Position numbers and translations under genes: made by a program. Below the pieces are notes generated by a model. It searched no databases, had not been told where the DNA came from, and saw only the letters and a program-made list of their open reading frames with translations. Below are positions 11,556-22,765 of a stretch of 64,000 nucleotides of DNA, piece after piece. The stretch comes from Ophioderma brevispina (lineage: Eukaryota > Echinodermata > Ophiuroidea > Amphilepidida > Ophiodermatidae), in the NCBI GenBank assembly GCA_023653785.1, contig JAMKCH010019783.1:42233-106232 (forward strand), written 5' to 3'. How positions within the stretch are numbered: the first letter of the stretch is position 1; each line of letters starts with the position of its first letter.

Positions 11556-13289
11556 AGGTAAAGCCAGCAGTTGCTAGTCCTCGGCCCTCCATAGTTCGGC
11601 AAGGGTCGTCAGGACCACTTCGGGTGTGGGTCAGTTTTCGGAACTAAAAACGGGCACCTTTTTGTCTTGTGAGGACTACGAAAAAAGGGTGGGGTACCCG
11701 ATCGAAAAAAAAAAAAAATGGAAGCCGGGTGTTCGGCCATCTTCTAGATAATCAATCTAATCTCTCTATGATATATTAAAACCCAAACGATTTCGCTGCG
11801 AAACTTAGCCACGGTTCTCAAATCGACCGATCCAACACTGTTTGGGAACAATGGTGAACAAGGGCAATCGATTCAAGTGACTCTCTTTAAGCAAACATTA
11901 GTTTCAGCTTTATTCGTTATAGTTATGGGAGCCCGGACTATGGACCCCCACCGGAAATCTATTGCTTTCACAGCCGGACACTCGTCGGAAGTTTCGAATC
12001 AAAATGGACTTTCGAATACGGGGTACTGGAATTGCCAGCTCGATACTCGAAATTTCCGGAAATCCACGATAACAGGCAGGTTGTAAATCTTAATGACGTG
12101 TTCCCTATGTTTGCTATGAAGACACATTGCGCAGATTCATGTGATACTTCATCCATGAATTCACCATATTTATAGTCAATTCCTTGCAACCATCTAAATT
12201 CCCTAATAAAGTAGTATTATGGATTAGTCTCACAAGAAGCCTGGGTCTATTTTAATTGGGTTTTTTAGGATTGAACACAAAAAATATGCTTTTTACATCT
12301 ACGCCACGAGCGTTGGAAACATGTCGGTTGTTACGTGGACGCTACAGTGAAAGCACAATACACGTCTCTCTTCAGATTGAACTTCACAAAATAAAAAACG
12401 CTTGTGGACAAATCAACTGATCAGGACAAATTAAATTCGTACATCTTCCTGCTGATTATGTTTAATGATCGGTCACAATCAGTAAATATTATCATTGGAA
12501 TTTCTTAGCAGCAGACTCTTGAAATCTTTAGTTTTCTTTTTTGGCACATAAATAATGATGAGCATGATATGATATCGCAGACAATTCGGAATCCAGCTCC
12601 ACTAACGTGAAACAATTGCAATTTAGGAATAGTTGTAAAGAGGTGGTAACTGCAGCTGTGAAAATGTCGGCTTTGACACAAACGTTACGAAATACGGTTT
12701 TCGTTTTGGAAAATATATGAATCGTGTACAGATAGACGGGAGAAAGTTGGCTACTAAATCAACGGTTTGTCATTTTGGTATTTTAGGTGAAAGGAAAGAA
12801 AGAAAATTGTTAGGTAGTCGATCTAAAATACACAGCGCAATACAGTGTGTTAGAAATTTTTCCCCCTAGGGTTTGTACAGTTTGCGCAGCAGAAGAAGAG
12901 GTTTTCTCGGTTTACGGACCGCCATTTTCTTGGCATTCTGCGCACGGAAATGATTTTTCAGACTGGGATAATTACACTTTGCGATTGGTTTAAACGTATT
13001 TATGGAAATTTCGGCGATGATAGTTTATTTATGGCTAACGTGATGAAACGGCGGTAGTTTATGAATGGAAAGCCCATCATTTGTACCTTCACCCCGAGGT
13101 GTTCCGCTACAATTAGTTATGTAGCACATTTTAAACAAAAAATTAAAGTGTATTGGTGTGGCAGTGCAAAATATACATTTGATTCATAATTGGAAGGGTT
13201 TCCGAAATTGTTTGTGTCAAGTTGAATTTCTGCAATTTGCCACTGTTTGAACCAGTTGATCAGAGTAATCCAATGAGTCATACTGGTAT

Positions 13290-13690
13290 GTCACATGTGC
13301 CGCCTTCTTTCCCAAGTAATTTTTGAAACATACCAAAATTCGAGTCACGGGTACCCGCTTCGAAAAAATAGTGCCGGTACCCTGGAGCGCGGACCTCCCC
13401 GAATTTGCCCCCTCCAGATGGGCCTCACCATAGACTCACTCAAGACCACTTCCATATTCCCACCAACAAATGGTTGCGGTTCACGATAAACAATCAAGCG
13501 TCTGCCTTCCGGTGCTTGCCATCGGGCTGTCAAAGCTCCCAGAGTTTTCACCCGAATGTAAACTCGGTCGTCACGGGATGATACGATTCACATGCTACTT
13601 CGACGTTTTGACTAATCACCGCTCGGAATCTAACGTACAATCGCCCCTAACAAATTTTGTATTGAAACAGTAGCGGCCTAGGTTCTAGTA
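13290..13690 (+). pseudogene. Reverse transcriptase remnant of the DIRS element
   Basis: Read across frameshifts, the + strand gives the ordered RT motifs of DIRS/PAT-type elements. They are DSLK with a YFHIP-like string at 13433-13463, LRFTINNQA at 13474-13500, a CLPSG-type block followed by a PRVFT-type block at 13511-13560, and a Y-F-D-D catalytic box with WL/TN following at 13586-13625 (one base out of frame). RT copies the element RNA into DNA. At least three one-base shifts and several stops break the frame. The short open frames at 13295-13489 and 13470-13673 are two pieces of this one domain; the - strand frame at 13345-13551 is a shadow. Family assignment is firm because of the YR and terminal structure nearby. 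Confidence 0.75.
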
Positions 13691-13779
13691 AATAAGACAA
13701 AGTCTATAATATACATAATGCGCTCCGCCCTTAGGAAGAAGTATGACTAATTATAGGCCTCCTGTGAGGAGGAAAATTT

Positions 13780-14330
13780 TGGCCCCCATGAGGACGCCTT
13801 CTGTGCTAGAGTCTTTGAACAAGCACCCCTTTTAACCCTTGCAGTCAGCTTCCGTGACGCTACCCTTAGGACTATTTCCTCTTAGCGATCGCTTCAGGGT
13901 CGTAGCTGTTCGGAGTTACATGCCTTAGGATTAGGAATGTTCAGTTTTCGGCAAGAGAGGCGTTACTTTGTATTCGCCCAAAGTTTTGGCCCAAAACCCC
14001 CCCCCCCGTGAGGGAGTTCATTTAAAGCATATCCATTGTTTCTTCCATCTTTATCAGGACTCTATCAGGTCCTAAAGATTAAGGTGTCCGGGAGGCGATC
14101 AGGTGTACGTTAGTAACAGCTACTGCTGCAGCGAAAATTTGAGAAACCTCGTTTCACCTCATCAAGCCATACACAGCACGGATAAATCAACAATCTCAGG
14201 CTGGATAGTAGTAATGATTTGAGAGCTAAAGCGTTGTGATCAGTGTAGGCCTCAGCTCACTCAACCCGCAAGGGTGCCACTTCATGGGCATTCTCTAACA
14301 GTCCCTATCCAGGATTCTTGTCAACATCTG
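13780..14330 (+). pseudogene. Tyrosine recombinase remnant of the DIRS element
   Basis: Successive frames give VLESLNKHPF (13804-13834), then a hydrophobic stretch ending in the first catalytic arginine context, IASGRR.SELHALGL (about 13885-13932). Next comes KSTISGWIV (14184-14211) and an H-x-x-R-like block before a TSWA-like string (14255-14290). These are the landmarks of DIRS-type YR enzymes, which integrate circular DNA through a covalent tyrosine intermediate. The frame is broken many times and I could not place the nucleophilic tyrosine. The position just upstream of the internal complementary region is as expected. Confidence 0.7.
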
Positions 14331-14632
14331 TTAGTACCTGAAATCCGACCACATGTTCATCAAGACATATTTGCAGGACATGTTCAGACTGCTCTATCGG
14401 AGATTTGCTACGGCCATTCTGTACTCCTGACTTGTACGGGAAGTGTGTAGATAGAATGTGTAGTTTGTGATAGTTTGGACATAAGGCTATTCGGATTTGT
14501 TATGTTGTTTATCAGTCCTAAGTGGACTATTCTTGGGTGGTCCGTTTATGTCCAGGGGCGTATGACATTCCGCTTTCAGTAACCATTGTTTGATGCACCT
14601 CCTCCTCGGGTTCGGTGCTACTCGCGTGCAAT

Positions 14633-14737
14633 AAGTATATTTGCACATTAGGTAAGTATTTTCCCCTCCGCACTAGACATTAAATGCATGTGGCAAATAT
14701 GTCTAGAAGGAGGGGGAAATACTTACCTAATGTGCAA
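14633..14737 (+). repeat. Internal complementary region of the DIRS element
   Basis: The left half (14633-14690) repeats the last 50 bp of the right terminal repeat (AAGTATATTTGCA.ATTAGG and CCCCTCC, CTAGACAT). The right half (14693-14737) repeats the start of the left terminal repeat (GTCTAGAAGGAGGGGGAAAT, ACTTACCTAAT). Together they form a near-perfect palindrome with the ATGCATGT centre. In DIRS elements this region templates completion of the ends during circle formation. Confidence 0.8.
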
Positions 14738-14759
14738 CCCGACCCTCCCCTCCCCCTGA

Positions 14760-14983
14760 GCAAACCACTGTTCTCGGTTGCGTTCGGGAGAAAAGAGGAT
14801 GAGTAGGGTAGTGTTGGGCAATGTGTGGTACTGATGGTGGGGGGATGGCGGTATGTCATACTTACGGTGGTTAAAATTTATATTAAATTTACTTTCGGGA
14901 TATTCGGCTCTTTCGGAGAAAGTCCACTAAGTATATTTGCATATTAGGTAGTATTTTTCCCCTCCTTCTAGACATATTTGCAC
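14760..14983 (-). repeat. Right inverted terminal repeat of the DIRS element
   Basis: This is the inverse of 8373-8600 and ends TTCTAGACATATTTGCAC. After about 10 further bases the interrupted MITE resumes (GTTTGCATG). A GTT at the junction would fit the site preference reported for DIRS elements, but this is inference. Confidence 0.85.
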
Positions 14984-15142
14984 GAGGCCATTGTAATGTT
15001 TGCATGTTTGGATAAATATAGGTAGCCTAACATTCAGTTGGAAAAAAAAATTGTATTGGGACATGCTACGACTTTACCCTTCACTTTTAAGTCATTGTCG
15101 CAAATTTTGACTCTTTAGGGTGAATCATGATAGTGTCTTTAA
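14984..15142. mobile_element. MITE family C, right piece
   Basis: This continues the copy begun at 8324: GCATG and AGGTA.CCTAACA blocks, then a deletion, then TTCACTTTTAAGTC, TTTTGACTCTTT.GGGTGAATCA and the terminal ATGATAGTGTCTTTAA. The terminal TTTAA is shared with the next copy, so the two lie end to end. Confidence 0.7.
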
Positions 15143-15485
15143 AGGCACTATCAGGGATCCAACCAAAAGTAACAAAATATTGAAATTTGCAGCAGTAGCT
15201 TAAAAGTGAAGGAACGCTGCAGAACTCTCATTGCATATTTATTTTAAAATTAGATTGACAAAAAGAACGAAAACAGCAGTGTCAAAAGATATGAATCCCC
15301 ATTCAATTACATGTTACAATAAGTGTCCATACGGCCAGTAATGACTAAAAGATTTGATTTTATCCTCATTATGTTGCTTTCGATCGTATCATCATAGGTT
15401 AGTCAGGGATTACTCCATTGTTACCGACATGCAAAAAACTGATAATTTTTAATTTTAAAAAAAAAATCGGCTGATAGTACCTTCA
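15139..15485. mobile_element. MITE family C, second copy
   Basis: It starts TTTAAAGGCACTATCAGGGATCC at 15139 and ends with a mutated inverse (CTGATAGTACCTTCAAA) near 15485. Body text (TCAAAAGATATGAATCCCC, ATTACATGTTACAATAAGTGTCC, AGTAATGACTAAA, TTATGTTGCTTTCGATC) matches the copies at 47.3, 48.7 and 49.6 kb. Confidence 0.8.
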
Positions 15486-18400
15486 AAATGAAAAAAAATA
15501 TTGCAGTTAGGCTATTAAATAAAGGACATTTCATATGAGGACATGCTCTAATCGGGACATTGTGCCTCCAGTAGGATTTGATAGAGGGATAGAACTAACC
15601 ATTTGTGGATCATATTTTTCAGAGTCAGCGTAAGGTTGGTGTTAGTAAACTCAAGGTGCGCTTCATTGATCGTAGCACCTCTTGCTTTGTTTGTGATCCA
15701 TTAGAGATCCTTAGGAAATTTTATTTCTAAAAGTTCAGTTGATTTTGATCTTGTGAGGCAAATGTTTATAATGGTTATGTAGGCCAATGTGCAGTAATTT
15801 CTGTCTGTTAAGGGATGCACCATTCGAAATAGCCAGGAGGGCATTAGGTCGTTTTTGTGAAAAAAAATCTGCCCACTAGTGACAAGGAAAAATAATTTGC
15901 CCCACTGAGTAAAAAAAAAAAATCCCCAACCCCAATTATATATATGAAAATAGAAGAATAAAAGAAAAGAAAAAGGACCCCCCCCCCCCCAAAAAAAATT
16001 TCCAAACCCCCACTAAATTGGCCAGTTACCCTTGAAATCTAATGATTGTACCCTAAGGTAAAGACCAGAAAATACAAAAATGCCTATTTTTGCAGGAGAG
16101 ACGAGCGAATTAATTATGCACACATGATAACTAATTAGGGTGTAAGTTAGGGAGACTGAGGCTGTGATGTGGAATGTTCCATTAAAAGTTATAGATTAAA
16201 GCTCCACAGAAAATAATATATAGAGTAACATAATGAGATGATTTACATTCTTAGATTCTGTTCCTTTATTGTAGGCCAGAAACTCATGCATGCCTTTTGC
16301 GTTTAAGGTTTCAAAAACAACAACTCAATGCCACCCACTGACTAACCTAACAATAAACTATCAGATTGATGTGATGAACAGAGATTTGTTTTTTTCGGGG
16401 GAATTTTACCCTCCCATATGCACCTTAGGACCTTCCAATTTACCCCCCATTAACCTTGTATTCAGCCCCCTACACAATTGAGTGAGTGGATGGGTGCAGT
16501 GCTGTAAACAAGTCTAAAATAGAGAGCAGTCGTGTTTAGTTTCACTGATGAAATCTGAGGAGCTCAACTCGTGCAACAAATTTAGGGGTGTACAAACGTA
16601 CTGATACTAAGAAAAATGAATACTGAACGTTAATGAGCATCCTGTGATAGTCACCTTAAATTTCATTCAAAACATTTACCTTAGTTTAAAACCTAATTCT
16701 TGAACAAAAATTATGCCCCAAATTTGACTTATAACATGTATTGGTTGGGGTTGTTATTTTTCCTTTGGCAATTGCAAGGATATAGGTTGACACTTGTTGG
16801 ACCTGTTAATTTCCCTGGTGAATCTTGGAGAATACCAAATAAGTACTGTGAGAATAAGTAGAACAACTTGGTCTGTGGCCTTGTAATTCCACTTAAAATA
16901 ACAGTATCTCTCTCCCTGGAAGCCCTGTGATATGAGGCAATTACACACAGGGAACAGGACTGGTCTAAAAAAACAACACCATTATTTTCCTTAAACAGAT
17001 TATAATAAGTAACATATTGGTGAGTTATTAAAGAGATTGTGAAATATAATTTTGTGTGTTACAATTAGAAATAGTTACTAAACTTAAAGAGAGCTACACC
17101 AAATGCCCAATTCCAAAAATTGAGATGAATCAGTTTTTCCGTTTTGATGAGAAACATACATAGTATATAGTCCCAGTGGATACTGTGTATGTGTATAAAC
17201 AAAAATTCTGGATCCGGAAATTTTAAAACAAAATGTGATTTTCCAAATGAAGGACATGTCAGGACATTTGTCGGAATAATCTGGATTTTTTTACGCAAGG
17301 CATACTCCAAGGACCATGAAAACCATCTGGTACGTCTTATTTAGGGAATATTTCATTATATATGTTGCTGATAGATTTTGCCAATAAATTGCTTTGCTGT
17401 AAACTAATTCACCATAGCCATAGCAAAGCATTCTGGCCAGTGCTTGTATTAGTATTGTGGCAAGCATTATGTCAGCAAAACACACAATTGTCAGACAAAA
17501 TTGAGGGGTGTCTCCTCGGGAAATCTCTGAGGTCAGCCTTAAATGGTAAAATACAACAAAGTAACAAGAGCATAGGCGGTAAATCCCAGAGGGGATGGGG
17601 ATCTCCATATTTTGGATGGGGGGGTCCATATGATCCATTCCTCCATTGTTGAAGCGCATGATGCCTTTTTTTTTACCAAAAAACCTATTATTTTACCATA
17701 TAGTTTTAAAAACGGTTAAGGTTTCCATGCACTTTTCATGTGGAGTTGTCCAATTTGAATTTTTTTTAACAATTTTAGATTCTTCAATGGTAACTTTTAA
17801 GTGCATGCACATACTAAAATTCCTAGGTCTAAAGTTAGGACTCCCTTTCAGAAACCAGCATAGATCTTCTGCACTCCCATTGTGCATGGATAGAGGGCAG
17901 TACATGGACACCCCCTCAGATACAACTTTCCCACATAGGATTTTTCCATGAAAATTTGGCACAAATAATAACTACCCAAAGACATGGTTATACTGAAAGA
18001 AAATTTGAAAAGATTGACAGTCCGAAATTAGAGGCGAAACATTAATTTCCATGCTTGCAAAAAGCGACCATTTTGTTTTTGTTTCTTCTGACACATTGTT
18101 GCACATAAAATTTTAATATTTAATATTTAAACAAATGATAAGAACCAAAGAGTAGGATTTATACATGAGATTCTAAAGAGACCTTTTTCCAAAAGCCATC
18201 TGTTAAAAAAATAATGTGCCAAAAAGATTGTTGCATTTTTAAAACAGGGTAAAACACAAAATCTGGTGCCACATGGAGCCCCTTATGCACTTAATGATTA
18301 AAGGTGCATTTTGTGGTCCTAGCGTTCTTCTTTTATTTATGTTTCACTAGATATTCCAAGAAAGGTTAGTTCTTAAATTCAGTCGATTCTGACAGCGCGT

Positions 18401-18626
18401 CAGAAATTACCAAAATTACAAATTTCTTCCAGAGTAGAGGAATGTGCAAGTAAGATTAGGCAACCATATACCATGTATATACTTTTAGGCCAACGTTCAG
18501 ATATATAAAATCTCAACTTGGTGAGGTAAGTTGGGGATTGAGGCTGTGATCAAGAAATGCCCCTTCTTTAATGTTTTTAAAAATATATAGGTTGTTACAA
18601 TGGTATCTTTTCCCTTTTTTTTTTAG
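15486..18626. other. No recognised gene; upstream or intron of the GLIS-like gene
   Basis: About 3.1 kb of AT-rich sequence with low-complexity A/C runs at 15860-16010. The open frames at 17291-17659 (-) and 17362-17652 (+) overlap each other and show no domain. Because the first recognised GLIS exon opens with an acceptor site at 18626, much of this stretch is probably intron. Confidence 0.4.
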
Positions 18627-19068
18627 TTTCCAGTCACCTTAGCATCAAAAGAAGAGATAGTCACCCAATGAAGATATCCTCAATTCAGTCCACAAACCAA
18701 AACAAACTCAGCATCACAACCTATCGTGGCCTAACTGCCAATCAAGGTCACTCTTCAGGATCCGTCCAATCAGCGAGTAACGGTAGGACGTACACAGCGC
18801 TCGATACACCAGCCAGGCTAATCAGACTCTCAGCTTAGACAGGCCAATTACGGCGACTGCCATGATGACGGCAAGCGACAAAGCAGTCCCGTACTAGCGC
18901 ACTGAGTTGATGATGGTCTCTGTGGTAAGTGGATGGCGTGCTACCAGCGAATTTGTGCGGTTGGAAGATCTTGTTAGCCATGTCAAGAAGAGGCATATAC
19001 GAGGAGCAAGATGGGAGTATTGTTGTCGAGGGGAAGGTGTCAGCGTAAAGGAAAGGGCTTTAAGCAAG
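18627..19068 (+). CDS. GLIS2-like zinc-finger factor, exon with finger 1 and start of finger 2
   Basis: This exon belongs to a GLIS-family Krueppel-like transcription factor (five C2H2 fingers, nuclear, binds GC-rich Gli-type sites). It opens after a T-rich tract ending TTTTAG at 18626 and ends GCAAG before GTGTTT at 19068. The first half encodes a polar linker (SIKRRDSHPMKI, then SSIQSTNQNKLS). From 18922 it gives finger 1: C-x2-W-x2-C with MACYQR, then FVRLEDLVSHVKKRHIRG. It continues with the YCCR.EG and RKGKGFKAR string of finger 2. The split finger 1 (CxxWxxC) and the C-x-W-E-G-C second finger are GLIS/GLI/ZIC hallmarks; LEDLVSHV resembles GLIS2 most. At least three one-base indels and an in-frame stop near 18836 break the reading frame. 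The splice joins codon AG|A to the exon at 23407, restoring A-R-Y-K. Confidence 0.8.
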
Positions 19069-19174
19069 GTGTTTAAAAATAGGATACAGGCTGGAAAGAA
19101 TGTGGAAATCACCTAAAAAGACAGGCAAATAAAAGTTCAATTTAAATTTAACAGATTCTTTTCATGTTGATTTT

Positions 19175-19203
19175 GTGTCGCCTGCCCTAAGGCAGGAAGA
19201 CAC
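19175..19203. repeat. Hairpin heading an array (GTGTCGCCTG type)
   Basis: GTGTCGCCTGCC and its inverse GGCAGG.AGACAC are separated by four bases. The same hairpin design (GTCTCGCCTGAAC and inverse) occurs at 23865-23893, again just before simple and tandem repeats. Confidence 0.55.
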
Positions 19204-19204
19204 A

Positions 19205-19790
19205 TAGGATCACTTTGTCCACTGTTGTTGTGGTTGTTGATGTCTGTTGTTGTTGTGTTGTTGATGCTGTTGTGGTGTTGATGTCTGTTGTTGTGAAAAA
19301 GGGTTAACACTTTGCGTGTTAATATCCTCCTCATACTTGAGGATTTTATAAAACCAAACTTGGGTCAAAGGTGCAAACATGGCCCATACACCACTTGTTG
19401 ATGAGGTCAAAGGTCACATGCCAAGTCAGAGGTCACTGCCGAGGTCAAAGGTCACATGCCAAGTCAAAGGGTCATGTGAGGTCAAGTTGTAAAATAGGCT
19501 GAAAATGTAAAATTGACTTCATTGAAAAAGTCAAATTGGAACCAAAATTGAATCATAGGTGCATAGATGGATCCCTCATTTGTTGATGAGGTCAAAGGCA
19601 CATACCAAGGTCAGCAGTCATGTGAGGTCAAGTTGTAAGATCAAAATGTAAACTTGACCTCATTTGAAAAAGTTGAAGTTCCATTTTGAACCAAAACTTC
19701 AGTTATGGAGTTTTACATGGAAAACCCTCATTTATGAGGTTCAAGGTCCACATATCAAGGTCAAAGGTCATGTTAGGCCTATCCTCACTA
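19205..19790. repeat. GTTGTT microsatellite and AGGTCA-rich tandem repeats
   Basis: A (GTT/GAT)n stretch runs 19223-19295. From about 19380 to 19780 a diverged unit recurs with TGATGAGGTCAAAGGTCA, CATGCCAAG and TGTGAGGTCAAGTTGTAAAAT blocks. AGGTCAAAGGTCA-type direct repeats spaced by one base appear several times. The array lies in the intron between the first and second GLIS exons. The open frames here are products of the repeat. Confidence 0.7.
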
Positions 19791-20059
19791 ACCGCAATGG
19801 CAGGCGGCACAAGCGGCCGAAAGACCCGATGTTATTTTTGTTTAACAACAACTCATTCTCCCTGCTTTACCCCCATCAAAAACTAAGTTCTTGGTATCAA
19901 AAAAGCAAAATAATATTTTCTCTATACTATAGTAAAATTTTAAGGCTTGGGAACTGTTCCTTTGACATTATGAACATAAATGTCTTCAATTGTGGTCGAA
20001 CCATATTATCTACACACAGAGTCCTATGGGCCAATGTGATACATTTAAACGGTCCCCAA

Positions 20060-21156
20060 AAATAAGTCCCCCTCTGATTAAACGACTTTGTCATGACAAA
20101 ACTCACTTTGATGGGTAATATTTATTCCCATCAAATAATTATTGTTTACAGGAAACATTTTTCCATGTAATAATTCATCATTTGTTGAAAGGTAATGCCT
20201 TTTTCTCACAACAAGCATGTGGGAAAAAATGAGTATTTCAAAAACAGACCAAAAAAAGTTGAACTTTTCAACTTGTGTCAACTTATTGCACCATAATGTG
20301 AAAATGGAACCCTTTAAATTGGTGATCTCAATGCATAAAAACAATTGGAAATGCTACTGCCAAATTAGTGAGATTACATAATTGCGGTTCGTAATGATGA
20401 GGCAGAGTGATAAGGTATGGGGCATGGAAAGAAAAGATAATACTGTATGAATTAATTCAGGTGTGGGTCATGAAACGGAAAGCTTTAATTAACATGAATG
20501 CTTTAGGATGAACTGATTGATGATTGTGAATGGATAGGTTTTGCCAGAAATCTTTCATGACACAATTGGCAATGTGATTTCTCTAGCAATGGGTCGTTTA
20601 ACTGAGTTAGAACGAGCGAGAGGGCACTGCATTTCTGGAAGAAGGGATTCTTGTAAAAGAGATGCAAGGGAAAATGCAGTGTACACCAAAAGCCATTCGA
20701 AACTTAAGAGCCAAGCACCAAGCTAATGGGGAGGTCAAAATTTGCCACAAAGTCTACCAGGACATGGAACAGGATCGATATTGATTAACTGACACTTAAT
20801 TTAAATTCAAGTAAAGGTAATGGCAATCTTTATTTAAATTTTAGAAGGGAAAATGATCGTTATGTTAAATGAAACATTTTGAACATGCGCTCAACTAAAA
20901 TGAACTAGACTTTAGCGTAATGAACTTTGTAAACATGTTGAAACTCAGAAGTGAAAAGTGCAACTTTTTTTTGTGGTTTTGATAAAATCATTTTACACAA
21001 TGCTTGTGTTAGAAAAAGCATACCTTTCAACCAAATCATGAACTGATTACATGGAAAACTGTTTCTGTAAACAAAAATTATTTGATGGGAAGAAATTTAC
21101 CCAGCAAAGTGAGTTTTATCTTGACAAAGTCTGGTCATCCAGGAGGGGGACTTATT
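20060..21156. mobile_element. Fold-back element with about 210 bp inverted arms
   Basis: The left arm (about 20060-20270) and right arm (about 20945-21156) are reverse complements. Both have outer ends AATAAGTCCCCCTC, then GACTTTGTC, AAAACTCACTTTG, CCCATCAAATAATT, TTGTTTACAG and TTTCCATGTAAT. The 670 bp between them has no transposase. Long arms and an empty centre fit a fold-back DNA element or a non-autonomous transposon with long TIRs. It lies in the first recognised GLIS intron. Confidence 0.7.
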
Positions 21157-22430
21157 TTTTGCGGAACGTGTATTTTGGTTATACTATCCAACAGCTGAAA
21201 CAATTAACTCACAATTGTAATAAGATATTTTTGGTTGTATAATTCCACATGAGAGAAAACATATGGTAAATGGGAGCATGTGACGGGTAACCAACCTTTA
21301 AGGAAAACACAACTCTGGGATTAAAGTAATAAGTTGTACCATTGTACCACAGGTTATATGTACCATGGTATCACCAAATTGTGGAACCTAAAGGTGTTTT
21401 TGGGGGGAAAAGATGTTAGCATCTTGAAATGATCACAGACTCGCCTTTTGTGATGATGTTGATAATGATTGTTACAATAATGTGCATTCGGTCTGGCTGT
21501 GCAGTCAGTGTTGTTATTGTGCTTTAAGTATGTAAGACTGGTTTTATCTGTTTTATGCTGATCTAACCCTCTCACACCTCAAAACTGAAACTTTTCCCTC
21601 AATTGAGGCTAGCTCCTGAAAAAAGATTACAAAATAAGCTTCCAATTCTTTATCGGCTAAGAAAGAACAAACTTTTTTCTCTCATCAACAGAATTGGTTC
21701 CTTGAAAGGTATAGACCAATGGAAACAAGGTTGGTTAATGATAGAGAATGATCAGCAGTAGGCTAATTGCATCCAGTGCGTTCTAAGCCACAGAGAGCAT
21801 TGCTGTAGATTTGAAGTCAATTAAATCTCATATGTTACCCATATGTTAAACCTTTAACCCTCAGGGTCCTGCAAGCAAAATGCTGTTTCAAATTTCCTTT
21901 TTAGAAATTTTTCTTAACTCATGCATTTCATGACTACATGCAGAGAGCATAAAATGAAGTACCTAACAAAGCCTAGTCTTAGGTCAGGGGTTTTGAGGTG
22001 GACTTTCCAAGGAATGCAGATACATTGGCAAAAAAGATTCCAAATGTCAGTTACGGGCTTGAAAAACAAAAATGTTTATGGTTTCCTTGAAGGTGGTTAA
22101 AAATCATAAGAGGAAATTTCAACTACACCACTCATAAATGTGGCAAATGGCTCATTATCTAAAAGAATGAAAAAACTAATAAATCGGAAAAAAAAAATGA
22201 TAAGGTCTTGACTGAAATGTCTCCATTTTGATTTGATTCATGTCACAAAAAATACCCCGAGATGCAAACTTAATGTAGCAGAAGAAAATGACCTTGGAAG
22301 GGCGAAGACTAGAATATTGCCCAAAAGTGAGGTGAGGGTGGATTGAGGTGGGCGGGTGTGTTGCAGGAGAGGGTGGGGTTGGTAGAAAGAAAGACCAAAA
22401 AGGAGTAATGACCACTTCCCTTAAAGGTGC
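21157..22430. other. Intron, no recognised feature
   Basis: Plain AT-rich sequence with short homopolymers. Short frames such as 21354-21575 have no content that I recognise. Confidence 0.4.
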
Positions 22431-22765
22431 TTGTTCCCTTTATGTTATTGTGTTCTCTACTGATATAAGAGGACTGGCACTGGCAAATACGCCGCCATCA
22501 AGTACCGTGGAAAACAAACTTGCGGTTTTGATGATAGAAGTAATAATGCGCATTGCAAAGCCCTATTAATTAACTGTGCTAATATTGATGTTAACCATAA
22601 AATTGGTGTTTTTTTGTTTTATCTCGGTAAATGAAATGGATTTGGGGTTCAAATTCAGGGACCAACAACGTGAGAAAATTACAGCCTGTCATCTGATATC
22701 AAAATCAGTACTACTTCCGGTAAATCAGGGGGTCCCAAAGGATGATCGGGAACACACACCTTTAA
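22431..22765. mobile_element. MITE family E, copy 1
   Basis: It starts TTAAAGGTGCTTGTTCCC at 22431 and ends with the inverse (CGGGAACACACACCTTTAA) at 22765. Body text (GGCACTGGCAAATACGCC.CCATCAAGTA, GGGGTCCCAAAGG.CGATC, ATATCAAAATC) recurs in the copy at 46089-46435. The outer TTAA fits a TTAA target site. Confidence 0.8.

Larger units (their letters stand above)
8373..14983 (+). mobile_element. DIRS-like tyrosine-recombinase retrotransposon
   Basis: This is a 6.6 kb element bounded by roughly 220 bp inverted terminal repeats. Just inside the right repeat is a 105 bp region whose two halves match the extreme right end and the extreme left end of the element joined head to head. That internal complementary region is diagnostic of DIRS-type retrotransposons, which reintegrate as circles through a tyrosine recombinase instead of a DDE integrase. 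Inside, in order, are a possible gag-like frame (10.95-11.45 kb), reverse transcriptase motifs (13.4-13.63 kb) and tyrosine recombinase motifs (13.8-14.3 kb), all + strand and all broken by frameshifts and stops. RNase H is not seen and the RT-to-YR gap is short, so the copy is probably internally deleted. There is an AT-rich stretch (12.1-13.25 kb) that may be foreign. The element sits inside a family C MITE, which fixes its ends. It is not active as read. Confidence 0.85.

Noticed and set aside
14641..14735. ATACTTACCT strings resembling the 5' end of U1 snRNA, in the DIRS repeats
   Set aside because: Only about 10 bases match. The following sequence has no U1 stem-loops or Sm site, and the string is part of the element's terminal repeat.
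17291..17659. 122-codon - strand ORF
   Set aside because: It overlaps a 96-codon + strand frame of equal quality, and neither shows a domain.
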